From Rhizobacter sp. (GTDB lineage: Bacteria > Pseudomonadota > Gammaproteobacteria > Burkholderiales > Burkholderiaceae_C): a DNA stretch of 16,275 nucleotides. The notes below the pieces were generated by a model. That model was not told the origin of the DNA, did no database searches, and worked only from the letters and a program-made list of their open reading frames with translations. This document shows positions 1-7,867 of this stretch, in pieces; the stretch's first letter is position 1, and each line of letters starts with the position of its first letter. The DNA is taken from positions 1 through 16,275 of the forward strand of contig JANXVK010000611.1 in the NCBI GenBank assembly GCA_025351675.1, given 5' to 3'. The position numbers were made by a program, and so were the translations under genes.

Positions 1-24
1 CTGACGGCCCCGAAGCCGACCTGA
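1..24 (+). CDS. 3' end of an upstream gene, possibly riboflavin synthase (partial)
   Basis: The first 24 bases read in frame 1 as LTAPKPT followed by TGA at 22-24. Only seven residues are visible, so the sequence alone cannot identify the protein. In Burkholderiales the gene before ribBA is usually the riboflavin synthase alpha subunit (ribC/ribE), and that is the most likely identity by context. It could also be a chance open frame. Confidence 0.3.
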   Translation: MTAPKPT

Positions 25-153
25 GCGGGCCGAGCGCCGGGCCGCCATGTGGGCCACGAAGAGGCCCACTCGTGGCCCTCGGCCGGCCCGCATCCCCGCG
101 GGGGATCGATCGGTGTACCCGCCGGTCGAGAGGCACCATGACACAATTCGAGG
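25..153 (+). promoter_or_regulatory. ribBA leader with two competing hairpins
   Basis: This 129-base gap before ribBA is rich in inverted repeats. GTGGGCC (49-55) pairs perfectly with GGCCCAC (63-69) around a 7-base loop. GGGCCACGA (51-59) pairs perfectly with TCGTGGCCC (70-78) around a 10-base loop. The two stems share bases 51-55 and 63-69 and cannot form together. CGGGCC (38-43) could also pair with GGCCCG (85-90). A short palindrome with arms ATCCCC/GGGGAT lies at 92-106. No U-tract follows any stem, so a classical terminator is not evident. The conserved blocks of the FMN riboswitch (RFN element) are not present. A structured leader or a terminator for the preceding gene are both possible. 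Confidence 0.4.
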
Positions 154-1272
154 ATGGCAATTTCTCCCATCCCCGAGCTCGTCGCCGAACTGGCAGCGGG
201 CCGCATGATCATCCTCGTCGACGAGGAAGACCGCGAAAACGAAGGCGATCTGGTGATCGCCGCCGACTGTATCAGCCCCGACGCGATCAACTTCATGGCC
301 CGGTTCGGCCGCGGGCTGATCTGCCTGACATTGACGCCCGAGCGCTGCGACCGCCTGCAACTGCAGTCGATGACCGCGCGCAACGGCACGCGCCACGGCA
401 CCGCGTTCACCGTGTCGATCGAGGCCGCGACCGGCGTCGACACCGGCATCTCGGCCGCCGACCGCGCGCGCACCGTGCAGGCCGCCGTCGCGCGCGACGC
501 GACGCCGAGCGATCTGGTCCAGCCCGGCCACATCTTCCCGCTGCGCGCCCAGGAAGGCGGCGTGCTGATGCGCGCCGGTCACACCGAAGCAGGTTGCGAT
601 CTGGCCGGCATGGCGGGGCTCTCGCCCGCCGCCGTCATCTGCGAGGTGATGAAGGACGACGGCACGATGGCGCGCCTGCCCGACCTGATTCTGTTCGCGA
701 AGGAACACGGCCTGAAGATCGGCACGATCGCCGACCTGATCGAGCACCGCAGCCGCCACGAGACGCTGATCGAGCGCGTCGGCCGGCGCCCGCTCGTCAC
801 CGCGCAGGGCACGTTTGATTGCAGCGCATTCCGCGACCGCACCGGCGGCCTGCATCTGGCGCTGACGAAGGGCCAGTGGAACGAAGCCGACGAAGTGCTG
901 GTGCGCGTGCACGAGCCGCTCTCGGTGATGGACTTGCTCGATGTCGGCGGCAACTGTCGGCATTCGTGGCCGCTGCCGAAGGCGCTCGCCACGCTGCAGC
1001 AAAGCCCGCGCAGCGCCGCGCTGCTGTTGAACTGCGGCGAAGACGTGGCCGCGCTGGTGCCGCACGTGCTGCCGGCGTCGAACGGCGCCGCGCAGTCGGC
1101 CCGTCCGGAAGGCCAGATGGACCTGCGCACTTACGGCATCGGCGCGCAGATCCTGCGCGAGCTCGGCGTCACGAAGATGAAGCTGCTCGGCAGCCCACGC
1201 CGGATGCCCAGCATGATCGGCTACGGGCTCGAAGTCACCGGCTTTCTGGCCGCAGAACAACAACAGGGATGA
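154..1272 (+). CDS. ribBA: RibBA-type protein: DHBP synthase with a degenerate GTP cyclohydrolase II half
   Basis: The N-terminal half (about residues 1-205) is 3,4-dihydroxy-2-butanone 4-phosphate synthase, which turns ribulose 5-phosphate into the four-carbon precursor of riboflavin. It keeps the DEEDRENEGD motif (residues 23-32), the RHGTAFTVS segment, and a later HTEAGCDLA segment. The C-terminal half (about 206-372) aligns with GTP cyclohydrolase II by its RVHE start and the DLRTYGIGAQIL and GYGLEV segments. However, the region that should carry the zinc-binding cysteines (typically HSECLTGD...RCDCG) reads HEPLSVMDLLDVGGNC at 253-268, with only one cysteine. GTP cyclohydrolase activity is therefore probably lost, giving a RibBX-type hybrid. 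The 372-residue length fits RibBA. An in-frame stop at 139-141 leaves ATG 154 as the only plausible start, although its GAGG lies directly against the ATG. ribH follows 6 bases later. Confidence 0.93.
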   Translation: MAISPIPELVAELAAGRMIILVDEEDRENEGDLVIAADCISPDAINFMARFGRGLICLTLTPERCDRLQLQSMTARNGTRHGTAFTVSIEAATGVDTGISAADRARTVQAAVARDATPSDLVQPGHIFPLRAQEGGVLMRAGHTEAGCDLAGMAGLSPAAVICEVMKDDGTMARLPDLILFAKEHGLKIGTIADLIEHRSRHETLIERVGRRPLVTAQGTFDCSAFRDRTGGLHLALTKGQWNEADEVLVRVHEPLSVMDLLDVGGNCRHSWPLPKALATLQQSPRSAALLLNCGEDVAALVPHVLPASNGAAQSARPEGQMDLRTYGIGAQILRELGVTKMKLLGSPRRMPSMIGYGLEVTGFLAAEQQQG

Positions 1273-1278
1273 ACACGC

Positions 1279-1761
1279 ATGCAAGACGCTGACAAGGGCG
1301 CACCGAAGAGCGGCGGGCAGCAGGCGCAGATCGACGGACGCGATCTGCGCATCGGCATCGTGCAGGCACGCTTCAACGCCGCGATCACCGACAAGCTGGC
1401 TGAAGCGTGTCTGGCCGAGCTGCACGCGCTCGGCGTCGCCGCGAAGCACATCAAGCACGTGACTGTGCCGGGCGCGCTCGAAGTGCCGATCGCGCTGAAC
1501 GCCTTGGCCGAGAGCGAAGGCTACGACGCGCTGGTGGCGCTCGGCTGCATCATCCGCGGCGAGACCTATCACTTCGAGCTGGTCGCGAACGAGAGCGGCG
1601 CGGCTGTCACGCGCGTCGGGCTGGACCACCAGATCCCGATCGCGAACGCGATCCTCACCGTCGAGAACGAAGCCCAAGCCTGGGCGCGCGCCGAAGAGAA
1701 CGGGCGCGACGCCGCCCGCGTGGCCGTCGAGATGGCCAACCTGATGGAAGACTTGTCGTGA
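1279..1761 (+). CDS. ribH: 6,7-dimethyl-8-ribityllumazine synthase
   Basis: This cytoplasmic enzyme condenses 5-amino-6-ribitylamino-uracil with 3,4-dihydroxy-2-butanone 4-phosphate to give lumazine, the penultimate step of riboflavin synthesis. The family usually assembles as pentamers or 60-mer shells. The sequence shows GIVQARFN near the start, VPGALEVP in the middle, and the substrate-binding [12 protein letters not shown] motif with its conserved histidine. At 160 residues it is normal in length, with a polar extension of about 20 residues before the core. AGGGA at 1265-1269 sits 9 bases before the ATG and is a good ribosome binding site. The gene follows ribBA by 6 bases, and its stop codon overlaps the nusB start (GTGA, 1758-1761), so the three genes are probably one transcript with coupled translation. 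Confidence 0.95.
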   Translation: MQDADKGAPKSGGQQAQIDGRDLRIGIVQARFNAAITDKLAEACLAELHALGVAAKHIKHVTVPGALEVPIALNALAESEGYDALVALGCIIRGETYHFELVANESGAAVTRVGLDHQIPIANAILTVENEAQAWARAEENGRDAARVAVEMANLMEDLS

Positions 1762-2291
1762 GCGAGCCCGCTGTGCCCAAGGTCTTGTCTGATGAGTCCG
1801 AAGCGGCCAAACCCGCCTCGAAGAAGAAGCCCGCCGGCAAGCCAACGCGGCCGAAGTCGGCCCGCCGCCGTTCGCGCGAAGTCGCGCTGCAAGGCCTGTA
1901 CGAGTGGCTCGTGTCGGGCGCCGAGGCGAACGTGATCGACGCCCACATGCACGAGCAGGAAGGCTTCGACAAATGCGACGCGGCGCACTTCGACGCGCTG
2001 CTGCACGGCTGCATCCTCGAAGCCTCGACGATCGACGCCGTGCTCGCACGCCATGTCGACCGCAAGACCTCGCAGCTCTCGCCGATCGAGCACGGCGTGC
2101 TGATGATCGGCGTCTACGAGCTGACGCACTGCATCGAGATTCCGTACAAGGTCGCGATCAACGAGGCGGTCGAGCTCGCGAAGAGCTTCGGCGGCACCGA
2201 CGGCCACAAGTACGTCAACGGCGTGCTCGACAAGGCCGCAGGCGACCTGCGGCCGGTCGAGGTCGAGGCGATGCGGGCCTCGCGGCGCTGA
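1758..2291 (+). CDS. nusB: Transcription antitermination factor NusB
   Basis: NusB binds boxA RNA with NusE (ribosomal protein S10) to promote antitermination, chiefly on rRNA operons. The 177-residue product has a basic, Lys/Ala/Pro-rich extension of about 33 residues, then the all-helical core beginning [18 protein letters not shown]. The core continues with [15 protein letters not shown] and ends with [31 protein letters not shown], the hallmark C-terminal segment of the family. The GTG start is chosen because it overlaps the ribH stop by 4 bases and gives the complete extension. An initiation site nearer the core cannot be excluded. Gene order ribH-nusB-aminotransferase is the usual one in Burkholderiales. 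Confidence 0.93.
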   Translation: MSEPAVPKVLSDESEAAKPASKKKPAGKPTRPKSARRRSREVALQGLYEWLVSGAEANVIDAHMHEQEGFDKCDAAHFDALLHGCILEASTIDAVLARHVDRKTSQLSPIEHGVLMIGVYELTHCIEIPYKVAINEAVELAKSFGGTDGHKYVNGVLDKAAGDLRPVEVEAMRASRR

Positions 2292-2312
2292 CGCGCGATG
2301 AAACCGGCATCT

Positions 2313-2365
2313 CGACGCTGGCGCGCATGAAGCTCGTAACCCGACGCTCGCGCGCATGAAGCTCG
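2313..2365 (+). repeat. Tandem near-perfect 24-base duplication carrying a start codon
   Basis: The 24-base segment at 2313-2336 recurs at 2342-2365 with one mismatch (CGACGCTG versus CGACGCTC). The period is 29 bases. Each copy contains ATGAAGCTCG. The second copy holds the aminotransferase start (ATG 2356). The ATG of the first copy (2327) is out of frame with the gene because the period is not a multiple of three. Confidence 0.85.
2327..2359 (+). CDS. Possible 10-codon upstream reading frame created by the duplication
   Basis: ATG 2327 opens a frame reading MKLVTRRSRA and stopping at TGA 2357-2359. That stop overlaps the aminotransferase start as ATGA. The first three residues match the start of the aminotransferase because the frame begins in the duplicated copy. 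No strong Shine-Dalgarno sequence is visible upstream. If translated, the frame would deliver ribosomes to the downstream start by coupling. It may equally be an untranslated by-product of the duplication. Confidence 0.25.
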   Translation: MKLVTRRSRA

Positions 2366-3546
2366 CTCGGCGGCTCGATCACATCGAGCCCTTCTACGTG
2401 ATGGAGTGCGCCAAGGCCGCGGCCGAGCTGGCGCGAAGCCCGGCGTGCGACGCGCGGCTCGGTGGCGAGCCGATGATCTTCCTGAACATCGGCGAGCCGG
2501 ATTTCACCGCGCCGCCGCTGGTGCAGGAGGCCGCCGAACGCGCGCTGCGAAACGGCAGCACGCAGTACACCGACGCGACCGGCCTGCCCGAGTTGCGCGA
2601 GCGCATCAGCGCCTGGTACGCGCAACGCTTCGGGCTCGACATCGCGCAGCGCCGCATCGTCGTCACGGCCGGCGCGTCGGCCGCGCTGCAGCTCGCCTGC
2701 CTCGCGCTCGTCGACCGCGACGACGAGGTGCTGTTGCCCGACCCGAGCTACCCCTGCAACCGCCACTTCGTCGCCGCTGCCGAAGGCGTGCCGGTGCTGC
2801 TGCCCGCGTCGGCCAAGGCACGCTTTCAGCTCGATGCGGCCAGCGTCGAGGCCGCGTGGTCGGCGCGCACGCGCGGCGTGCTGCTGGCGTCGCCGTCGAA
2901 CCCGACCGGCACCTCGATCGACCCTGACGAGATGGGCCGGATCGTCGCCGCCGTGCGCGCCCGCGGCGGCTTCACGCTGGTCGACGAGATCTACCTCGGC
3001 CTGAGTTTCGACGCACGCTACAGCCACAGCGCGCTGGCGCACGGCGACGATGTGGTGTCGATCAACAGCTTCTCCAAATACTTCTCAATGACCGGCTGGC
3101 GCCTCGGATGGCTGGTCGTGCCCGAGGCGCTTGTGCCGGCCATCGAGAAGCTGGCCCAGAACCTGTACATCTGCCCGTCGAGCGTCGCGCAGCACGCGGC
3201 GCTGGCCTGCTTCGAACCCGAGTCGATCGCCGAGTACGAGCGCCGCCGCAGCGAGTTCCGCGCGCGCCGCGACTTCCTGGTGCCGGCGTTGAACGATCTC
3301 GGCCTGAGCGTGCCGGTGATGCCCGACGGCGCGTTCTACGCCTGGGCCGATTGCTCGGCGCACTTCTCCGGCGACTGCGCGAGCAGCTGGGATTTCGTGT
3401 TCGACGTGATGCGCCGCGCGCACGTCGCGCTCACGCCGGGCCGCGACTTCGGCCGCAGCGGCACCGAACGCTTCGTGCGGCTGTCGTATGCGAGCGGGAT
3501 GGCACAGCTGCAGGAAGCCGTCGAGCGATTGCGCCGCACGCTTTGA
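2356..3546 (+). CDS. Pyridoxal-phosphate-dependent class I/II aminotransferase
   Basis: This cytoplasmic fold-type I aminotransferase has 396 residues, the usual size. NIGEPDF lies near the N-terminus. NPTG is at 182-185 (Asn182 contacts the cofactor), D210 and Y213 are in the DEIY motif, and the Schiff-base lysine K241 is in SFSKYFSMTGWRLGW. R375 in FVRLSYA is the expected carboxylate-binding arginine. The family transfers amino groups between amino acids and 2-oxo acids such as pyruvate or 2-oxoglutarate. The substrate cannot be read from the sequence. ATG 2356 is preferred because MKLARRLDHIEPFYVMECA fits the typical N-terminus of this orthologue group. The gene closes the ribBA-ribH-nusB run, 64 bases after nusB. 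Confidence 0.9.
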   Translation: MKLARRLDHIEPFYVMECAKAAAELARSPACDARLGGEPMIFLNIGEPDFTAPPLVQEAAERALRNGSTQYTDATGLPELRERISAWYAQRFGLDIAQRRIVVTAGASAALQLACLALVDRDDEVLLPDPSYPCNRHFVAAAEGVPVLLPASAKARFQLDAASVEAAWSARTRGVLLASPSNPTGTSIDPDEMGRIVAAVRARGGFTLVDEIYLGLSFDARYSHSALAHGDDVVSINSFSKYFSMTGWRLGWLVVPEALVPAIEKLAQNLYICPSSVAQHAALACFEPESIAEYERRRSEFRARRDFLVPALNDLGLSVPVMPDGAFYAWADCSAHFSGDCASSWDFVFDVMRRAHVALTPGRDFGRSGTERFVRLSYASGMAQLQEAVERLRRTL

Positions 3547-3563
3547 GCCGCGGCCGCCGCGGC
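3547..3563 (+). terminator. GC hairpin right after the aminotransferase stop
   Basis: GCCGCGG (3547-3553) pairs with CCGCGGC (3557-3563) around a 3-base loop, immediately after the TGA. No run of T follows, so an intrinsic terminator is only a possibility. The remaining 124 bases up to the kinase gene show no convincing promoter. Confidence 0.2.
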
Positions 3564-3687
3564 GCTGTCGCATCCGGCGTGAAAGTGCGCGGCGATCGGC
3601 AGCGCAATCGTGAGCGCATGTGACGAACGCGGGCTTCACCCGGCTTTTCGTGAATTCGTGCCGCGCGTGTTCGGCTAGTCTGCCGAA

Positions 3688-5340
<1,653 letters not shown>

Positions 5341-5342
5341 CC

Positions 5343-5738
5343 ATGACGACCCGATTTGCCGCGACCCTGCTCGCCACCACGCTGATCGCCGGTTGCGCAC
5401 TGGCGCCGGCGCCCGGCCTGATCGACATCGCTGAGCGGCCCGCCGAAAAGGCGCTGCTCGCCGGGATGCGCGCCTACGACGACGCGCAGTATCCGCCGGC
5501 CGAGCAGCAGCTGAAGCAGGCATTGAGCGCCAGCTTGGCGTCGCCGCGCGACCGTGCCGCGGCGCACAAGCACCTCGCGTTCATCTACTGCACCAGCGCC
5601 CGGGTGCCGGCTTGCGAAGCCGAGTTCCGCGCCGCACGCGCCGCCGACCCGGCGTTCGCATTGAGCAAGGCCGAGGCCGGCCACCCGCTGTGGGGGCCGG
5701 TGTACCGCCGGGCCACAGCCTTGGAAGCTCGGCCCTAG
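5343..5738 (+). CDS. Small lipoprotein resembling TssQ-type T6SS-associated lipoproteins
   Basis: This 131-residue protein has a lipoprotein signal: LLATTLIAGC with lipidation at Cys18. A TPR-like helical region follows (AEKALLAGMRAYDDAQYPPAE, then HKHLAFIYCTS and CEAEFRAARAADP), ending in AGHPLWGPVYRR. This combination resembles what I remember of the family called TssQ, type VI secretion-associated lipoproteins. The match is from memory and not from a search. Two further cysteines in the FIYC and PACEAEF segments could form a disulfide. The gene starts 2 bases after the kinase stop, so the two are probably co-translated. Its TAG stop shares bases with the stop of the convergent gene. Apart from the family resemblance, the cellular role is unknown. 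Confidence 0.72.
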   Translation: MTTRFAATLLATTLIAGCALAPAPGLIDIAERPAEKALLAGMRAYDDAQYPPAEQQLKQALSASLASPRDRAAAHKHLAFIYCTSARVPACEAEFRAARAADPAFALSKAEAGHPLWGPVYRRATALEARP

Positions 5739-6613
5739 AACCCGCCTTGCAGCGACAGGTACCAGCCGCGTTGCGAGGCCTTGTTGGCCACGTTGCCCAA
5801 GTTCACCCAGGCGAGCGTCGCGCTCAGGTGGCGGCTCGGGAACCAGGCAACGAAGAGGTCGGCCGCGGACTGCTCGCGAAAGACGCTCAGGTTGTCGGGC
5901 TTGTCGCGCCACTCCACACCCAGCGCAAGGTCGTCGCGCAGCAGCACCGCAAGCGAGCCTTCGGCCTTGAGGCGGCGTGAGTCGCCTTGGTCGCCGCCGA
6001 AGCCGAGCAGGCCGAACTGGTTGGCGCGCGTTGCGCGCAGGGTCAGGTTGGCAAGCAGGTTGCGACCCGCCAGACCGCCGAGCCAGACCTTGGTGACGGC
6101 GACATACAGATCGGTGTCCGCGCCGCGGCGCGCGCCCAGTGCGGTGGGCACCGCCATGTCGTGGTTGCGCTTGTACTGCGCACCGACCGCGACCTGCGGC
6201 CACCAGTGGTCCTGATCGTAGACGGCATCACCCCAGATGCGCCACTTCGCGCCGATCATGTCCATGTCGATCGACTCGCCGGGGACCGTGTCGCTCAGGC
6301 CGAAGCGCCAGCGCGCCGCCGACAGCTCGACCGTGTCGAACAGGCCGACCGCCGCGCCCGCCGCGCGCAAGGTGTAGCCGCCCTGCGAGCGCCAGTGGGT
6401 TGCGAAGGCGCTGGCGCCGACCTGATCGCGGCTGCCGCCGCCGGTGATCAATGCCCACGGCGTCAGGCCGCCGCCGCCGGCGCCCTCGACTTGGCTGACA
6501 CCCGAAGTCGCGAGCAGGCGGTCGCCCGCGTGGGCTGCAGGCGCCAAGCCCGTGGTTGTCAGCGCGGCAAGCAGCGTGGCCAAGCGCAGTTTGGTGGGAA
6601 GCGTCGTGATCAA
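5735..6613 (-). CDS. DUF3034-type exported protein, TTG start
   Basis: The product has 292 residues with a clear Sec signal peptide: basic residues in PTKLRLATLL, a hydrophobic core, and AHA before a likely cut after residue 29. The mature part has many alternating strands rich in Gly, Trp and aromatic residues (WRFGLSD, AKWRIWGDAVYD, GVEWRDKPDNL, LVAWFPSRHLSATLAWVNLG). It ends in an aromatic residue (LSLQGGF), as outer-membrane beta-barrels often do. I assign it to DUF3034 from recall of that family; its function is unknown. No ATG exists near the signal peptide, and TTG at 6613-6611 has an excellent Shine-Dalgarno. The gene is divergent from the haemoglobin gene and convergent with the lipoprotein gene, with the two stops sharing CTAG. 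Confidence 0.78.
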   Translation of the reverse strand: MITTLPTKLRLATLLAALTTTGLAPAAHAGDRLLATSGVSQVEGAGGGGLTPWALITGGGSRDQVGASAFATHWRSQGGYTLRAAGAAVGLFDTVELSAARWRFGLSDTVPGESIDMDMIGAKWRIWGDAVYDQDHWWPQVAVGAQYKRNHDMAVPTALGARRGADTDLYVAVTKVWLGGLAGRNLLANLTLRATRANQFGLLGFGGDQGDSRRLKAEGSLAVLLRDDLALGVEWRDKPDNLSVFREQSAADLFVAWFPSRHLSATLAWVNLGNVANKASQRGWYLSLQGGF

Positions 6614-6626
6614 TGGGTGCTCCTCC
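6611..6626 (-). promoter_or_regulatory. Ribosome binding site that fixes a TTG start
   Basis: On the minus strand GGAGGA (6626-6621) lies 7 bases before TTG (6613-6611). The spacing is close to ideal and no ATG or GTG start competes. The TTG immediately precedes a textbook signal peptide. An open frame extends further upstream, but it would bury the signal peptide inside the protein. Confidence 0.75.
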
Positions 6627-6778
6627 GGTTCTTCCGGTGGCTCGAATGGTGCCGGGCCGAGCGTCGCGCGAGGCCCGAAGTTGCGGCGCGAAGACCGTGC
6701 TGTTCGGCGCATCGGTGCGGGCACAGATCCATAGACTCTCTCCCCAGGCGTTCCTGCCTCGCGAAGAAAGTGCATGTC
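6614..6778. other. Divergent intergenic region
   Basis: This 165-base gap separates the DUF3034 gene from the haemoglobin operon and must hold the promoters of both. CGGGCC (6653-6658) and GGCCCG (6672-6677) form an inverted repeat with a 13-base spacer, a possible operator or hairpin. No convincing -35/-10 pair can be picked by eye. Confidence 0.35.
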
Positions 6779-7258
6779 ATGCCCGATCTGCTGCCCGCAC
6801 GCATTGCGACCGGCCTTTCCACGCTGCTGCTGGCGGCTTGGCTGGGTGCGTGTGCGACCGTTGCGACGCCGCCGCCGACGCTCTACGAGCGCCTCGGCGG
6901 CGCGCCGCGGATCGACAGCGTGGTCGGCCGCCTGATCGACCGCGCCGCGAGCGACCCGCGCACCCGTCGCAGCTTCGACGGCGTCAAGCTCCAGCCACTG
7001 AAGGAAAGCTTGGCCGCGCAGCTGTGCGCGATCTCGGGCGGCGGCTGCCGCTACGAGGGCGAGACCATGGCGCGCGCACACGCCGAATCGAAGATCGTCG
7101 CCAGCGAGTTCGACGCGCTGGTGAGCATGCTGCGCGAGGAGCTCGACCGCAGCGGCACCGACCCGGGCGCGAAGAACGAACTGCTGCGCCTGCTAGCGCC
7201 GATGAAGCGCGACATCGTGGTCGACGCCGCGACGCGCGGCGCTGCGATCGGACCATGA
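6779..7258 (+). CDS. Group 1 truncated haemoglobin, predicted lipoprotein
   Basis: The 159-residue protein starts with a lipoprotein signal (LLLAAWLGAC, lipidation at Cys25). A truncated globin follows: LYERLGG begins the fold. GGGCRYEGETMARAH carries the expected proximal haem ligand His101, with Tyr92 and Gly94 in the usual pattern. The C-terminal helix region reads EFDALVSMLREELDRSG. Truncated haemoglobins bind O2 or NO, but most known ones are cytoplasmic, so the export signal is notable. ATG 6779 is preferred for the complete signal; GTG 6770 lies 3 codons upstream. The stop overlaps the next start as ATGA (7255-7258). The gene heads an operon with a cupredoxin-like and a GGDEF-EAL gene, which suggests a redox or gas-related role (inference). 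Confidence 0.85.
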   Translation: MPDLLPARIATGLSTLLLAAWLGACATVATPPPTLYERLGGAPRIDSVVGRLIDRAASDPRTRRSFDGVKLQPLKESLAAQLCAISGGGCRYEGETMARAHAESKIVASEFDALVSMLREELDRSGTDPGAKNELLRLLAPMKRDIVVDAATRGAAIGP

Positions 7259-7866
7259 TGCGCGGCCGCGTGCTGATCGGTATCGCTATCGGCAGTGGTC
7301 TGGCCTTCGTGGCGATCGCCGCACCACTGAGCGTGAGCGTGACCGACCGCGCCGGCGCGCCGCTGGCCGACGCAGTGGTCTACGTCATGGTGCGCGGCGC
7401 CAAGGCGCTGGCCGAACCGGGTGCGACGGCGCAGATTGGGCAGCGCGAGCGCCAGTTCACGCCCCGGATCACCGTCATCCAGACCGGCACGTCGGTGACG
7501 TTTCCGAACTTCGACACCGTGCGCCATCACGTCTATTCGTTTTCGCCGATCCAGAAGTTCGAGCTCAAGCTCTATGCCGGCACGCCCACCGTGCCGGTGA
7601 TATTTGACAAGCCCGGCACCGCGGTACTGGGCTGCAACATCCACGACCGCATGAGCGCTTGGCTGCATGTGGTGGACACACCGCTGTTCGCCAAGACCGA
7701 TGCGACCGGCCGTGCCGTGCTCGAGATTCCGGCTGGCGAGCACCGGCTGCGCGTGTGGCACTACCTGCAGCCCGAGCCCGGGTTGCCGCAGGAGCAGGCG
7801 CTGCACACGGGCGCAGAGCCCTCCGCGGCGACGGTAAAGCTGGCCGTGCAGGCCGCGGCGAACTGA
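7255..7866 (+). CDS. Periplasmic cupredoxin-like protein ('methylamine utilization' type)
   Basis: The protein has 203 residues with an N-terminal signal or anchor (GRVLIGIAIGSGLAFVAIA). The body is a cupredoxin-like beta-sandwich. A His ligand lies in VRHHVYSF (H91/H92), and GCNIHDRM supplies C127, H130 and M133, the His-Cys-His-Met set expected for a type 1 copper site. A strand-rich tail (GRAVLEIPAGEHRLRVWHY) follows. Related proteins are often annotated as methylamine utilization proteins, but no methylamine dehydrogenase genes are seen here, so that name should not be taken as function. ATG 7255 overlaps the haemoglobin stop by 4 bases; ATG 7258 immediately after is an equal alternative. 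The next gene begins after a 1-base gap. Electron transfer or copper sensing in the periplasm is plausible. Confidence 0.82.
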   Translation: MMRGRVLIGIAIGSGLAFVAIAAPLSVSVTDRAGAPLADAVVYVMVRGAKALAEPGATAQIGQRERQFTPRITVIQTGTSVTFPNFDTVRHHVYSFSPIQKFELKLYAGTPTVPVIFDKPGTAVLGCNIHDRMSAWLHVVDTPLFAKTDATGRAVLEIPAGEHRLRVWHYLQPEPGLPQEQALHTGAEPSAATVKLAVQAAAN

Positions 7867-7867
7867 G

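Noticed and set aside
25..153. FMN riboswitch ahead of ribBA
   Set aside because: The context suits it, but the conserved RFN blocks (such as AGGGTGAAATTCCC and GAGAxTCC...GCCGAC spacing) are absent and the stems found do not fit its fold.
6614..7081. N-terminal extension of the DUF3034 protein to an upstream ATG
   Set aside because: It would place a textbook signal peptide inside the protein and overlap the divergent haemoglobin gene. TTG with GGAGGA 7 bases upstream explains the start.
7255..7866. Methylamine dehydrogenase accessory gene as literal function
   Set aside because: Family members carry that name, but no mau dehydrogenase or partner genes are present. Only the cupredoxin-like fold and copper ligands can be supported.
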